From a virus, in the IMG/VR virus record IMGVR_UViG_3300028844_000953, positions 1 through 40,105 of that record: DNA of 40,105 bases. One strand, given 5' to 3'. The notes below the pieces were generated by a model, which was not told the origin of the DNA, did no database searches, and worked only from the letters and a program-made list of their open reading frames with translations. Made by a program: the position numbers and the translations under genes. Shown here one piece after another: positions 31,056 through 38,669 of this stretch; position 1 is the stretch's first letter; the number at the start of each line of letters is the position of its first letter.

Positions 31056-32141
31056 ATGTCTTCAGCAATGCAAAACTTTATGGGAGCGTATGCCGCTGTC
31101 CATAACTCTGAGGCAAAAGAGGAGTATTACTCAGTTAGAGACGCAGTAAGTGAGATGAACACTGAAGTTCTTACTGATAATGACCTTCGTGAAATTGCTG
31201 AAGAAGTATGTGAGACTTTATTCAGTCAAGAAATGAAGTTAGAGGAAGTAGAAAATAATTTAACTGAAGTTCTTGAGGAAGGTCAGAACGTAGGTAGAAA
31301 TAGAAAGACTTCTAGAATTCTTGCGGCGTTTGTTGAAACCTTTGATCGTATTAAATCTAAAGCAAATAGACTTGAGTCGTTTGCCAAGTATAGAGAATCA
31401 AAGAAACTACGAGAAACTTGGTCTTCTAGATTCAATCAGGACAAGAGAGTTCAAAGACATCATAGTGCTCTGGTAGCAAACGAATGTGCTAATGTAAAGT
31501 CAGGTCTTCTTGAACTTTATAAGGGTAAGCACGGTCAGACTGAGAAACAGTATCAAGATAGTCGTTCTGATGCTGGCAAGATGGTCTCTGGCGACTCCAA
31601 GATGAGTGGTGCCAAGTACACCTCCGGTAGAAGAGTTAGTGATGGTGGTGCTGGTCCTCAACCCGCAGGTGGTTCTATGAAACCAAAAGCACAGGGTAGG
31701 ATGGACAGTGGATCCAGAGCAGACCTTCAATATCGTAAGGCAAACATGAAGAAGAAGTCCATGAAGGAATCATGGGCAGATGCTTATAATTCTGTTTACG
31801 AAGCAGCAAAACCTGATTATCTTGACTTTGATAAGGATAACAATAAAAAAGAGTCAATGAAGAAGGCTCTTAAGGATAAGAAGAAGCACGGTATGAAAGG
31901 TCATAAGTGCGATGATGATTGTGATGAGAAAATGGAAGAAGGATATGGCACAGGTGCTGCTATGATTCGTGGTGGTGGCAAACCTAAGAAGAAAGAAACA
32001 CAAGACCAAATTGATAAGCGTTTGATGTTGGGTAAGCACTCACCTGCTGTAAAGTATGCTAATATGAAGAAAGAAAGTGTACAGTTCTCCGAAGCAGAAC
32101 TCGCAAGAATTCAGGAGATTGTAAATAGCTGGATTGACTAA
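31056..32141 (+). CDS. Conserved late protein, highly charged, probable virion-associated
   Basis: This 361-residue protein has no named family. The N-terminal 130 residues are helical and acidic (DNDLREIAEEVCETLF, then ETFDRIKSKANRLESFAKYR). The middle is low in complexity, with Ser, Gly and Lys (VSGDSKMSGAKYTSGRR), and the C-terminal part has Lys-rich and acidic clusters, including CDDDCDEKMEE, ending with FSEAELARIQEIVNSWID. GAAG precedes the ATG. It is driven by a perfect late promoter and is coupled to the next gene (TAATG). Charged, processed-looking proteins of this type suggest an internal or scaffold-associated virion protein; this is inference. Confidence 0.65.
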   Translation: MSSAMQNFMGAYAAVHNSEAKEEYYSVRDAVSEMNTEVLTDNDLREIAEEVCETLFSQEMKLEEVENNLTEVLEEGQNVGRNRKTSRILAAFVETFDRIKSKANRLESFAKYRESKKLRETWSSRFNQDKRVQRHHSALVANECANVKSGLLELYKGKHGQTEKQYQDSRSDAGKMVSGDSKMSGAKYTSGRRVSDGGAGPQPAGGSMKPKAQGRMDSGSRADLQYRKANMKKKSMKESWADAYNSVYEAAKPDYLDFDKDNNKKESMKKALKDKKKHGMKGHKCDDDCDEKMEEGYGTGAAMIRGGGKPKKKETQDQIDKRLMLGKHSPAVKYANMKKESVQFSEAELARIQEIVNSWID

Positions 32142-33541
32142 TGGCAATTTCAAGGAATACACCTCTCGCTGTATTCAATGGCATTGAGCAGTTCTTAAAC
32201 GATCCTTCTATCAAAACGAAGGACGAATCATCTAAGGTGCGTATGAAGTATGTCTTCTCCGCACCTGATAGAATGGCACTCGCTGCTCAGATTCATGAGA
32301 ACTTTGATAAGGCGAAACTTGATTACAGCACGACAAAGATATCAGGGTCATCATTCCCTGCCACTGTTGTGCCTTTTCAAAATCAAGGTAAAGTAAAAAG
32401 TGCTGTCATTCAATATAAACCACTGGGTGGAAAGAAAGCAGATGCCAAGACAACATTGATGCAGGAGAAAGCATCAACGTATGTTTTTGAGCGTGTGTTG
32501 AAAGATAATAAGACCTGGAAAGATGTTCAGGCAATGATGGATGATGATGTCACAATGAAAGGCATCAAGGATGTATATCCATCTGTTGATTTTGAATGGT
32601 TGGAAGTCTTCCACAAACAGCATGAAAAGATGTTTTCTTTGTATAGTTCCTCACAGTTTGATGTGTTTGATCACAGCGGAACTGGTTCCTTCATGGACTA
32701 CATCTCTCAATTGGTTAATCAAAAGTTTGGTATTACCAAGAAAGACAACTGGGATCCCGCTGACATGTGGATCATCAAAGGTAGTGTCGCTACGGTGACA
32801 AAAGTAATTAATGATAATATCTCTGGATCAAAAGCAACTCAAACGATTGAAGAGTTGAATACGATCATGAGAGAAATGTTCAAGAAGAAGATTGTTGTTG
32901 GTGTTTCTCTTAAAAAGGTATCAGGAAGTCAGGCAAAGTGGGAAGAATTTAATGTTAAGGAACTTTCTTTAGAAGAAAGAGATGATTATAACTTCCCTAA
33001 TGTGGAATCTAAGATTAGATTAGACGCTAATATGTCTCAAGATACTGTAGTCAAACTTACAAAGTCTGGTGGTCAAGGATACAAGTTTCAGATTAAGGCA
33101 AATGATTCTAAAAGTTTCTCTAATTTGAAATGGGAAGCAACACAGATTGGTGCTGGTGCTGCTAGGGGTGGTAAGGCACAGGTTGATCTAGTTGTTCAAC
33201 TATTGAAGGATGCTGGTCAAGACTTTGATAAGTCAAACAAGAACTATCCTCAGAATATTGAAGAGTTTAGAAAGAAAGAGAGAGAATATGTAAATATGTT
33301 TAACTTTGTTAGTACAAAAGCAGATACAGATATTAACACCAGTGATGAGTTTGTTGCTAACATAGAGAACAAATTCTTGACAGAACCATACGTTGCTAAC
33401 TCAAAGTTGATGCAGTTGTCATTTCTGAATGCTCTTTATAAGATTAGTCCTAAGAAAGATCAACTTGAGGTGTGGACTGATATGGTCTTTCTTGCTATTA
33501 AGAAAGGTAATAAATTTGGACCCTTCGGAAAGTTATACTAA
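32141..33541 (+). CDS. Conserved late protein with possible PD-(D/E)xK-like nuclease core
   Basis: This 466-residue protein is coupled to the preceding gene by one base. I do not know a named family. One region, WDPADMWIIKGSV followed about 50 residues later by KKKIVVGVSLKKVSG, has the layout of a restriction-endonuclease-like core (Asp, then a strand with S-x-K in place of E-x-K). FNGIEQFLNDPSIK near the start and a Lys-rich C-terminus (KISPKKDQLEVWTD) flank it. Late expression suggests a virion or maturation role, perhaps DNA processing. The nuclease reading is a hypothesis based on pattern only. Confidence 0.55.
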   Translation: MAISRNTPLAVFNGIEQFLNDPSIKTKDESSKVRMKYVFSAPDRMALAAQIHENFDKAKLDYSTTKISGSSFPATVVPFQNQGKVKSAVIQYKPLGGKKADAKTTLMQEKASTYVFERVLKDNKTWKDVQAMMDDDVTMKGIKDVYPSVDFEWLEVFHKQHEKMFSLYSSSQFDVFDHSGTGSFMDYISQLVNQKFGITKKDNWDPADMWIIKGSVATVTKVINDNISGSKATQTIEELNTIMREMFKKKIVVGVSLKKVSGSQAKWEEFNVKELSLEERDDYNFPNVESKIRLDANMSQDTVVKLTKSGGQGYKFQIKANDSKSFSNLKWEATQIGAGAARGGKAQVDLVVQLLKDAGQDFDKSNKNYPQNIEEFRKKEREYVNMFNFVSTKADTDINTSDEFVANIENKFLTEPYVANSKLMQLSFLNALYKISPKKDQLEVWTDMVFLAIKKGNKFGPFGKLY

Positions 33542-33544
33542 ATA
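33537..33544 (+). promoter_or_regulatory. Possible variant late promoter box
   Basis: ACTAAATA has one mismatch to NATAAATA, spans the stop codon of the preceding gene and lies 22 bases before the next start. The spacing fits the other boxes. Confidence 0.35.
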
Positions 33545-33566
33545 TTTTTATGAGGATTAACAAATA

Positions 33567-34877
33567 ATGAAGTCGTTTTTTAATTTCTTAAAAGAAGCAA
33601 GAACATCTAATGCTTCAGATCAAGCGGAACGTCGCGGACTAACTGGCGATGGTCACGGAAATTGGTACGATAAAAACGGTAGACTTGCCGCTAAAACCAA
33701 AGGCGGCCGACTTGAACTTGTAAATCAGAAACAAAATTCTGCGAAGGAAGATGAACCAACAACAACCTCTAAATCTGAACCTGAACAAACTCAACAGCAA
33801 CCTACCTCTGCCCCAGAGGCAGATGGAGAATCATCAGAGTTTGGAAGTTTTGAAGATGGTAGTCCAAGACGAATGCCAGTACCTACGAGGGCAGATGGAT
33901 CTCCTAAAGAAGACCTTGGACCTCTGACAGTTGTATTTGGTAGGTTCAATCCACCAACTGTTGGGCATAAGAAACTACTAGATGCTGCTAGGAAGGCAGC
34001 AGGTAAAGGAAATTTCAAGATATATCCATCAAGATCGCAGGATAATAAGAAAAATCCATATGATCCTGATGAGAAGGTGGACATCATGAAGCAATCATTT
34101 CCTGATCATGCGGAAAATATTGTGAATGATCCCAATTCCAGGACTATTTTTGATGTTTTGAAGCAGGGGTATAGTGATGGACATTCAAGTGTTAAAATTG
34201 TGGTTGGTGGTGACAGGGTTAAGGAGTTTGAAAAACTCTCAGGAGATTACAATGGTAAACTCTATGATTTTTCTAGTGTGGAGACTGTATCTGCTGGAGA
34301 AAGAGATCCCGACTCTGAGGGTGTTGAAGGGATGTCGGCGTCCAAGATGAGAAAAGCGGCAGCATCTGATGATTTTGAGACATACCGAAAGGGTGTTCCT
34401 GATATTATTGATGATAAGACTGCCAAGAAAATGATGATGTCTCTTCGTAAGAAGATGCAGGTTAAAGAAGGTTGGAGTCTTTGGGAGATTGCTCCAAAGT
34501 TTGATTGGAGAAATTTAAGAGAGAACTATGTCACTGGAAAGATATTCAATATTAATCAAATAGTAGAGAATCTTAACACTGGATTGGTTGGTAAAATTGT
34601 TCGTAGAGGAACTAACTATCTTATCTGTGTCACAGAAGATAATGTCATGTTCAAATCGTGGATCAAAGACTTGAAAGAGTATACTGAAGTCAAGATGGAT
34701 AAGAAAGAAAGACTTCCTGGCAAAGCAAATACTTTGATTGGAACCAAGGGATACTTTAAGTATGCTGCTGATATGACACCTGGACATGAAGATGGTGGAC
34801 AGAACCTCCAACCAGGTGGAAAAGCGTATGATGGTAAAAGTGCTCGCTCATTCATAAATAAGTATAAGAAAAAGTAG
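33567..34877 (+). CDS. Nucleotidyltransferase-like protein with capsid-targeting N-terminus
   Basis: This 436-residue protein has three parts. Residues 1-10 (MKSFFNFLKE, followed by Ala-Arg) match the T4 capsid-targeting sequence MKTYQEFIAE of internal proteins, cut by gp21 after Glu10. Residues about 50-115 are a low-complexity Gln/Glu/Pro linker. Residues about 118-300 form a cytidylyltransferase/NMN adenylyltransferase-like domain: VVFGRFNPPTVGHKKLL with the (H/T)xGH-type site at 131-134, KIVVGGDRV, and MSASKMR (256-262) as the second nucleotide motif. The C-terminal third is a separate basic domain ending in Lys. GAGG precedes the ATG. It is probably packaged in the head and ejected with DNA; substrate unknown. 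Confidence 0.75.
   Translation: MKSFFNFLKEARTSNASDQAERRGLTGDGHGNWYDKNGRLAAKTKGGRLELVNQKQNSAKEDEPTTTSKSEPEQTQQQPTSAPEADGESSEFGSFEDGSPRRMPVPTRADGSPKEDLGPLTVVFGRFNPPTVGHKKLLDAARKAAGKGNFKIYPSRSQDNKKNPYDPDEKVDIMKQSFPDHAENIVNDPNSRTIFDVLKQGYSDGHSSVKIVVGGDRVKEFEKLSGDYNGKLYDFSSVETVSAGERDPDSEGVEGMSASKMRKAAASDDFETYRKGVPDIIDDKTAKKMMMSLRKKMQVKEGWSLWEIAPKFDWRNLRENYVTGKIFNINQIVENLNTGLVGKIVRRGTNYLICVTEDNVMFKSWIKDLKEYTEVKMDKKERLPGKANTLIGTKGYFKYAADMTPGHEDGGQNLQPGGKAYDGKSARSFINKYKKK
34853..34860 (+). promoter_or_regulatory. Late promoter box upstream of gene at 34884
   Basis: CATAAATA fits NATAAATA and lies 24 bases before the next start, at the same spacing as the box at 31025. It is within the last codons of the preceding gene. 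Confidence 0.5.
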
Positions 34878-34883
34878 AAAGTC

Positions 34884-35798
34884 ATGATTTCTGAAGAAGA
34901 TCTGGCGCAGGGTAATGCTCCTGACGAATCTAAACAACGTGTTAGGCAGATAACGAAAGCAATTCGTTATAAGGCAAGAAAGGAAGGCGGCAACCTTTTC
35001 AAAGCATTTAACGATTATATGAGTAGTGCCTCTGGTGTAACTGCGACTGATCGTGCTAGCGTCAAGCAATCCCTTGGATTGTCTGAAAGATTTTCTTCAT
35101 GGAGAGAGGAGATTCGCGAAATCGCTGACATCCCTTCATCTGAAGCAAAGAAAGACACAGAGATGTCTAAAGAAATTAAAGAGAAGAAAGTTAAAAATAA
35201 AATTATCATTAACCCTGATATGAAGGAGGCATTTGAAGAGATTGGTGCTGAAGTCCTTGATGTATATGAGTTGAGTGAAGAAGATATTCAGGAGATTGAT
35301 GAGGATGCGCCTACACAGAAAGAGGAAGCAGGTTCAACTACTGGGCAGATGGATCCCCAGCAGAAACAGCAACTCAAAAACAAAGAGCAAATGCTGAGAA
35401 AGCAGCAAATGCTTTCAAGACAGAGAATCCAAATGCAGAAACAAGGCAGACTGCCTATGGGGCATTCGGAGGGATATGCTCCTGGTGATGTTGACCAGAA
35501 GGTCGGTGCTGTAACTCCTATTCCTAAAAAAGATAGAGATGCTGCCCGTGATAGACTTCTTGCGAAGGCAAAGGCAAAGCGTGAGAAGATGAAAGAGTCT
35601 ACAGAAGATTCTCTGAGAGACCGTCGCATGGAGCGCGGTGGTGTGGATGGTAATGTTAGATATGACAGAGCACCTAAATCTGCTAACACTGCTGGTAAAA
35701 AGAAACCCTATGATGGGATGTCGGCACTTGAAAAAGTAAAGGCAAGCATCCGTGCTAAGCATGGACAGGGTGCCATTATGGATACTAAAAAGAAGTGA
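34884..35798 (+). CDS. Conserved late protein, charged and helical
   Basis: The 304-residue product is not a family I can name. It begins with MISEEDLAQGNAPDESKQR and a basic helical region, has a probable linker with RFSSWREEIREIADIPSSE, an acidic segment (ELSEEDIQEIDEDAP), a Gln/Lys-rich coiled stretch (QQKQQLKNKEQMLRKQQML) and a Lys/Arg-rich tail with KVKASIRAKHGQGAIM. IRE in the linker would fit a gp21 cleavage site. Late transcription and composition suggest a head-internal or DNA-binding virion protein, but no direct evidence is visible. One base separates it from the next gene. Confidence 0.6.
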   Translation: MISEEDLAQGNAPDESKQRVRQITKAIRYKARKEGGNLFKAFNDYMSSASGVTATDRASVKQSLGLSERFSSWREEIREIADIPSSEAKKDTEMSKEIKEKKVKNKIIINPDMKEAFEEIGAEVLDVYELSEEDIQEIDEDAPTQKEEAGSTTGQMDPQQKQQLKNKEQMLRKQQMLSRQRIQMQKQGRLPMGHSEGYAPGDVDQKVGAVTPIPKKDRDAARDRLLAKAKAKREKMKESTEDSLRDRRMERGGVDGNVRYDRAPKSANTAGKKKPYDGMSALEKVKASIRAKHGQGAIMDTKKK

Positions 35799-35799
35799 T

Positions 35800-36366
35800 A
35801 TGCCAGCAGTAAGTAAGGCACAACAAAGGTTTATGGGTATGGTCTATGCCACCAAAAAAGGTGAGATGACCAACCCATCGCCCGAAGTGAAGAAGGCAGC
35901 ATCATCCATGAATAAAAAAGATGCTAAAGATTTTGCTGGAACTAAACATAAAGGATTGCCTAATAAGGTAGAAGAGGAATCCAAAAAATGTAAGTTAGGA
36001 TACTATTATTGTTATACTGATAAAAAATGTAAACCAATTCCTAAAGGATTTAAAGTTGTAGGTCGCGCTGGAATGCTCCGTAAAGAGAATGGGCATACTG
36101 TTGATGACGACGATAATAAGAATGGCAATGGAAATGGTAATGGTAACGGTGATGGTGGCGGCATGGGTGAAGCAATTGATTATTCAGATCGCAAACTGAT
36201 GAAGCGTTATGACGATGAGAAGAAGCGTCATAAAGAACAAGATAATAGAATGAAATATGGTAAGTTTGTTGCCAAAGCAAAGGAAGCGAAGGATCGTCTG
36301 CGTCCTGGTGAAGTCAAACGTTATGATAAGAAACTAGGTAGATACGTCTCTAACAAAGAATCATGA
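35800..36366 (+). CDS. DUF3008 protein with Cys motif and Asn-Gly repeat
   Basis: This 188-residue protein carries an N-terminal DUF3008-like domain: MPAVSKAQQRFMGMVYATKK, then SPEVKKAASSMNKKDAKDF and AGTKHKGLP, matching the family closely. A short insert with three Cys (Cys64, Cys71, Cys77; CKLGYYYCYTDKKCKPIPKG) follows, then a DDDD and (Asn-Gly) repeat near residues 107-125, and a basic C-terminal domain. The ATG at 35800 gives the conserved MPA start. DUF3008 has no known function. It overlaps the next gene by 4 bases (ATGA). Confidence 0.75.
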   Translation: MPAVSKAQQRFMGMVYATKKGEMTNPSPEVKKAASSMNKKDAKDFAGTKHKGLPNKVEEESKKCKLGYYYCYTDKKCKPIPKGFKVVGRAGMLRKENGHTVDDDDNKNGNGNGNGNGDGGGMGEAIDYSDRKLMKRYDDEKKRHKEQDNRMKYGKFVAKAKEAKDRLRPGEVKRYDKKLGRYVSNKES

Positions 36367-36680
36367 GAGGAGGCAACGGGGCATATACTAATTCGGCATC
36401 TGCCTCGGGACCTTTTGCTGGTTTTGATAAGAGACTTTTTAAGGGTGATGATGATCTATTGTCGCAAGACTTTCAGACTGATGCTGAACCCGGTCAAAAT
36501 AGATACAATACTTTCTCCTCTGTATATCCAGTGATGAAAGTATCTCTTTCAAATAATATGGGAGATGGTCCATCCATTGACGCGCAGGTTGCTGCTTCAA
36601 AAGCCTTTGTAAATAAGATGGATGAATCAAGCAAGAAAAAGTTTACTGACTTTATGTTAGAGACACAATTAAAAGGTTGA
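36363..36680 (+). CDS. Small late protein with gp23-like GPxAGFD motif
   Basis: The 105-residue protein begins MRGGNGAYTNSASASGPFAG, and residues 16-25 read GPFAGFDKRL, matching gp23 residues 81-90 (GPVAGFDPVL) and the small protein at 38358 (GPTAGYDSNL). The rest has YNTFSSVYPVMKVSLS, MGDGPSIDAQVAASKAFVNK and a helical C-terminus. It is coupled to the preceding DUF3008 gene. I infer that it associates with the head or its maturation; the family is otherwise unknown. Confidence 0.6.
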   Translation: MRGGNGAYTNSASASGPFAGFDKRLFKGDDDLLSQDFQTDAEPGQNRYNTFSSVYPVMKVSLSNNMGDGPSIDAQVAASKAFVNKMDESSKKKFTDFMLETQLKG

Positions 36681-36709
36681 CCCATATATAGTTTACTTGC
36701 TAATTAATT

Positions 36710-36913
36710 ATGCTCGCATTCTTACTTCCACTTGCATCAAAAATTATTACCGATGCTATTAATAAAATTCCAGAAAATGAAGAACTGGGTGAGAAGATGG
36801 TTGAGATCTGTCTTGTTATTCTTGCTAAAGCAGTTAAGCTAACCAAGACTGATATGGACGATCAACTTCTTGAAGTTGTAACAAAAGCAATCAAAACAAG
36901 AGACGAAGAATAA
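36710..36913 (+). CDS. Small helical protein, unknown
   Basis: This 67-residue protein starts with a hydrophobic helix (MLAFLLPLASKIITDAI) and continues with two amphipathic helices (MVEICLVILAKAVKLTK and DDQLLEVVTKAIKTRDEE). It could be a small membrane-associated or holin-like protein, but a single hydrophobic stretch with a charged tail is not enough to say. It is followed by a terminator, so it ends the transcription unit that began at 34853 or earlier. Confidence 0.65.
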   Translation: MLAFLLPLASKIITDAINKIPENEELGEKMVEICLVILAKAVKLTKTDMDDQLLEVVTKAIKTRDEE

Positions 36914-36919
36914 TCATCT

Positions 36920-36944
36920 GGAGACCGGACGGTCTCCTATTTTT
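36920..36944 (+). terminator. Intrinsic terminator at 36.9 kb
   Basis: A 7-bp stem (GGAGACC / GGTCTCC, loop GGAC) is followed by TATTTTT. The stem is identical to that of the gp23 terminator (7213). Its T-run overlaps the next late promoter box. Confidence 0.88.
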
Positions 36945-36951
36945 ATAAATA
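36944..36951 (+). promoter_or_regulatory. Late promoter box upstream of gene at 36986
   Basis: TATAAATA, a perfect late consensus, directly adjoins the terminator and lies 35 bases before the start codon at 36986. Confidence 0.72.
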
Positions 36952-36985
36952 TTTGAAGCAAAGTTTTTTTATCTAGGGCAAAGAC

Positions 36986-37981
36986 ATGGCACTTTGGGGC
37001 AATAAGGATAATGTGGGGGCAGGCGGAACAGTCCTCCTTGATTACTCTACGGGAGTAGTTACTGGCGCAGGCACTACATTTGGAAATGTTGGTGCCGCCA
37101 AAACTGGCATGGTAATTAGAATTGGTGATAAAGCAGGCACCTATTATGGTGATGCGGTTATTATTAGTGTTGCATCAAATACTTCACTTACTATTGGTTC
37201 TACGATTGGTTTGAGTGGTGTAGCAATCGCTGCTACTACTTTCCAGGTGTCGGAACTTCCTAAGTATACTGTAACTAATCCAGAATTTAGTGAGAATTCT
37301 CTCTACAATAGAGAGGCTCCTTCCTTCAAGGTCGTTACGTCACAGCACGTTCAATCTCCTTCTGGCGTATCGGCAGGGTCCAGTATCCTTCCCACGTTCG
37401 CTAGTTATGTACAACAAGCAGGTATTGTGCCTGGTGATTTCTATGTTGATGGATCTGTTAATATCCCTGTTGCAGGACTTGGAACCGGTTCAATCGCTGT
37501 AGATAGTCAGTCTCCTATTGGATTCTTGACAGTATTCTTTGACACCACGCTTACACCAGCATTCGGTGCCGAGTTTGGATCTGGTTCTTTCTACGGACAA
37601 GACCTCGGTCAAGTAGTATCAACATCCTCTACTTCCGTCACCTTTACTAACGCACTTACCAAAGCAGCAGGTATTGGTTCTGTAGTTGATCTCAACAGTG
37701 CTTACTTCGTATCACTGGCAAGCACTATCGCCAATACCAAGGCACAAGGAGCAGTCCTTCAGTTTGGTCGCTACATGGCTGGTTATGACAAGTATGTTTA
37801 TGGTATCGGATCTACCGCTGCTGCTAACGCACAAGGTGGTCAGTATGCTGTCGCACACTCAGGTTGGGTTGGTGTTACCACTTATCTTCAGAACGATGGA
37901 CAATTGAGAGTTAAGCAAGAAGTCCTTGTTGCCGGTGTCGGTATTCAAACTGGCAATACTCCCACATACCCCCCTGCATGA
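36986..37981 (+). CDS. Virion structural protein (beta-rich, cyanophage family)
   Basis: This 331-residue protein is rich in Gly, Ser, Thr, Val and Ala and probably mostly beta. MALWGNKDNVGAGGTVLL, then GVVTGAGTTFGNVGAAKTG and TSLTIGSTIGLSG, are typical of a family of structural proteins common in marine T4-like phages; the C-terminus SGWVGVTTYLQNDGQLRVKQ is also characteristic. A perfect late promoter precedes it. It is likely a surface or fibre-associated protein; I have no evidence for the exact location in the virion. Confidence 0.65.
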   Translation: MALWGNKDNVGAGGTVLLDYSTGVVTGAGTTFGNVGAAKTGMVIRIGDKAGTYYGDAVIISVASNTSLTIGSTIGLSGVAIAATTFQVSELPKYTVTNPEFSENSLYNREAPSFKVVTSQHVQSPSGVSAGSSILPTFASYVQQAGIVPGDFYVDGSVNIPVAGLGTGSIAVDSQSPIGFLTVFFDTTLTPAFGAEFGSGSFYGQDLGQVVSTSSTSVTFTNALTKAAGIGSVVDLNSAYFVSLASTIANTKAQGAVLQFGRYMAGYDKYVYGIGSTAAANAQGGQYAVAHSGWVGVTTYLQNDGQLRVKQEVLVAGVGIQTGNTPTYPPA

Positions 37982-37984
37982 TAA

Positions 37985-38377
37985 ATGAGATTTGATGAGT
38001 TGACAGAAAGGAATTTTCTATTATTTGCTATTAAACATTATGAAAATCCTCAAGCAGTAACAAAAGAAGATTTTGATAAAGACCTTAATCATTTTCGATA
38101 TATTAAGAGGTTATTGAAACGATATAGATCAAGTAATGAACTCAAACTTCATCTCTTGATCAATCATTTCATTATCCTCTATAATATCTTTGGCAATGCT
38201 GCTACTCCAATGCTCTTTTTCAAAATAGAAAGAGACCTTTGGCCATATGTAAAGACATTTGTTGTGTTTTTGGACAGACTTCCTGAGTATCCTCATACTT
38301 ACATTCATGAAATTGAAGTCGATCAGCAAATACAAAGTCAATTAGAAAGGATGACAAATGGAGAAATCAAAAATTGA
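37985..38377 (+). CDS. Conserved T4-like phage protein, unknown
   Basis: This 130-residue helical protein starts at ATG 37985, four bases after the previous stop. It shows FLLFAIKHYENPQAVTKEDF, FRYIKRLLKRYRSS, ELKLHLLINHFIILYNIFGN and an aromatic C-terminal part (WPYVKTFVVFLDRLPEYPH). The pattern occurs in many T4-like phages, but I cannot give it a name or function. It overlaps the start of the next gene by 20 bases. Confidence 0.65.
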   Translation: MRFDELTERNFLLFAIKHYENPQAVTKEDFDKDLNHFRYIKRLLKRYRSSNELKLHLLINHFIILYNIFGNAATPMLFFKIERDLWPYVKTFVVFLDRLPEYPHTYIHEIEVDQQIQSQLERMTNGEIKN

Positions 38378-38669
38378 TAAGTTTGTTGATGCTTTTCGCA
38401 CAGCAATGCATCATGAGTTTAGTGTTTCTGAGGAAGGGATGGTAGCAAATCCTCCAGGAGGATCTGGTGGATTTAGTGCGTCCTCTGACGCTAAGGGTCC
38501 AACTGCTGGTTACGATTCTAACTTGAAATTTGATGGACGTAATAAGTTTGTAAGAAAAGCAATTCAAGATTTGATGAATAGAAAGGAAAAGAGATCAGCG
38601 AGGAAGGCAAAAAAGAAAGCAACGAACTTTAATCCTTACTTCAAACCTCAAGATGGACGATCAAGTTAA
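38358..38669 (+). CDS. Small late protein with gp23-like GPxAGYD motif
   Basis: The 103-residue protein has an N-terminal helix (KIDKFVDAFRTAMHHEF), then ANPPGGSGGFSASSDAKGPT and, at residues 47-56, GPTAGYDSNL. Its Gly-rich lead-in (GGSGGFSASSDAKGP) closely resembles gp23 residues 67-81 (GASGGFGGADSQAAGP), so the similarity is longer than the decamer. The C-terminus is basic (RKEKRSARKAKKKATNFNP). I infer a capsid or scaffold link. It overlaps the next gene by 17 bases. Confidence 0.6.
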   Translation: MEKSKIDKFVDAFRTAMHHEFSVSEEGMVANPPGGSGGFSASSDAKGPTAGYDSNLKFDGRNKFVRKAIQDLMNRKEKRSARKAKKKATNFNPYFKPQDGRSS

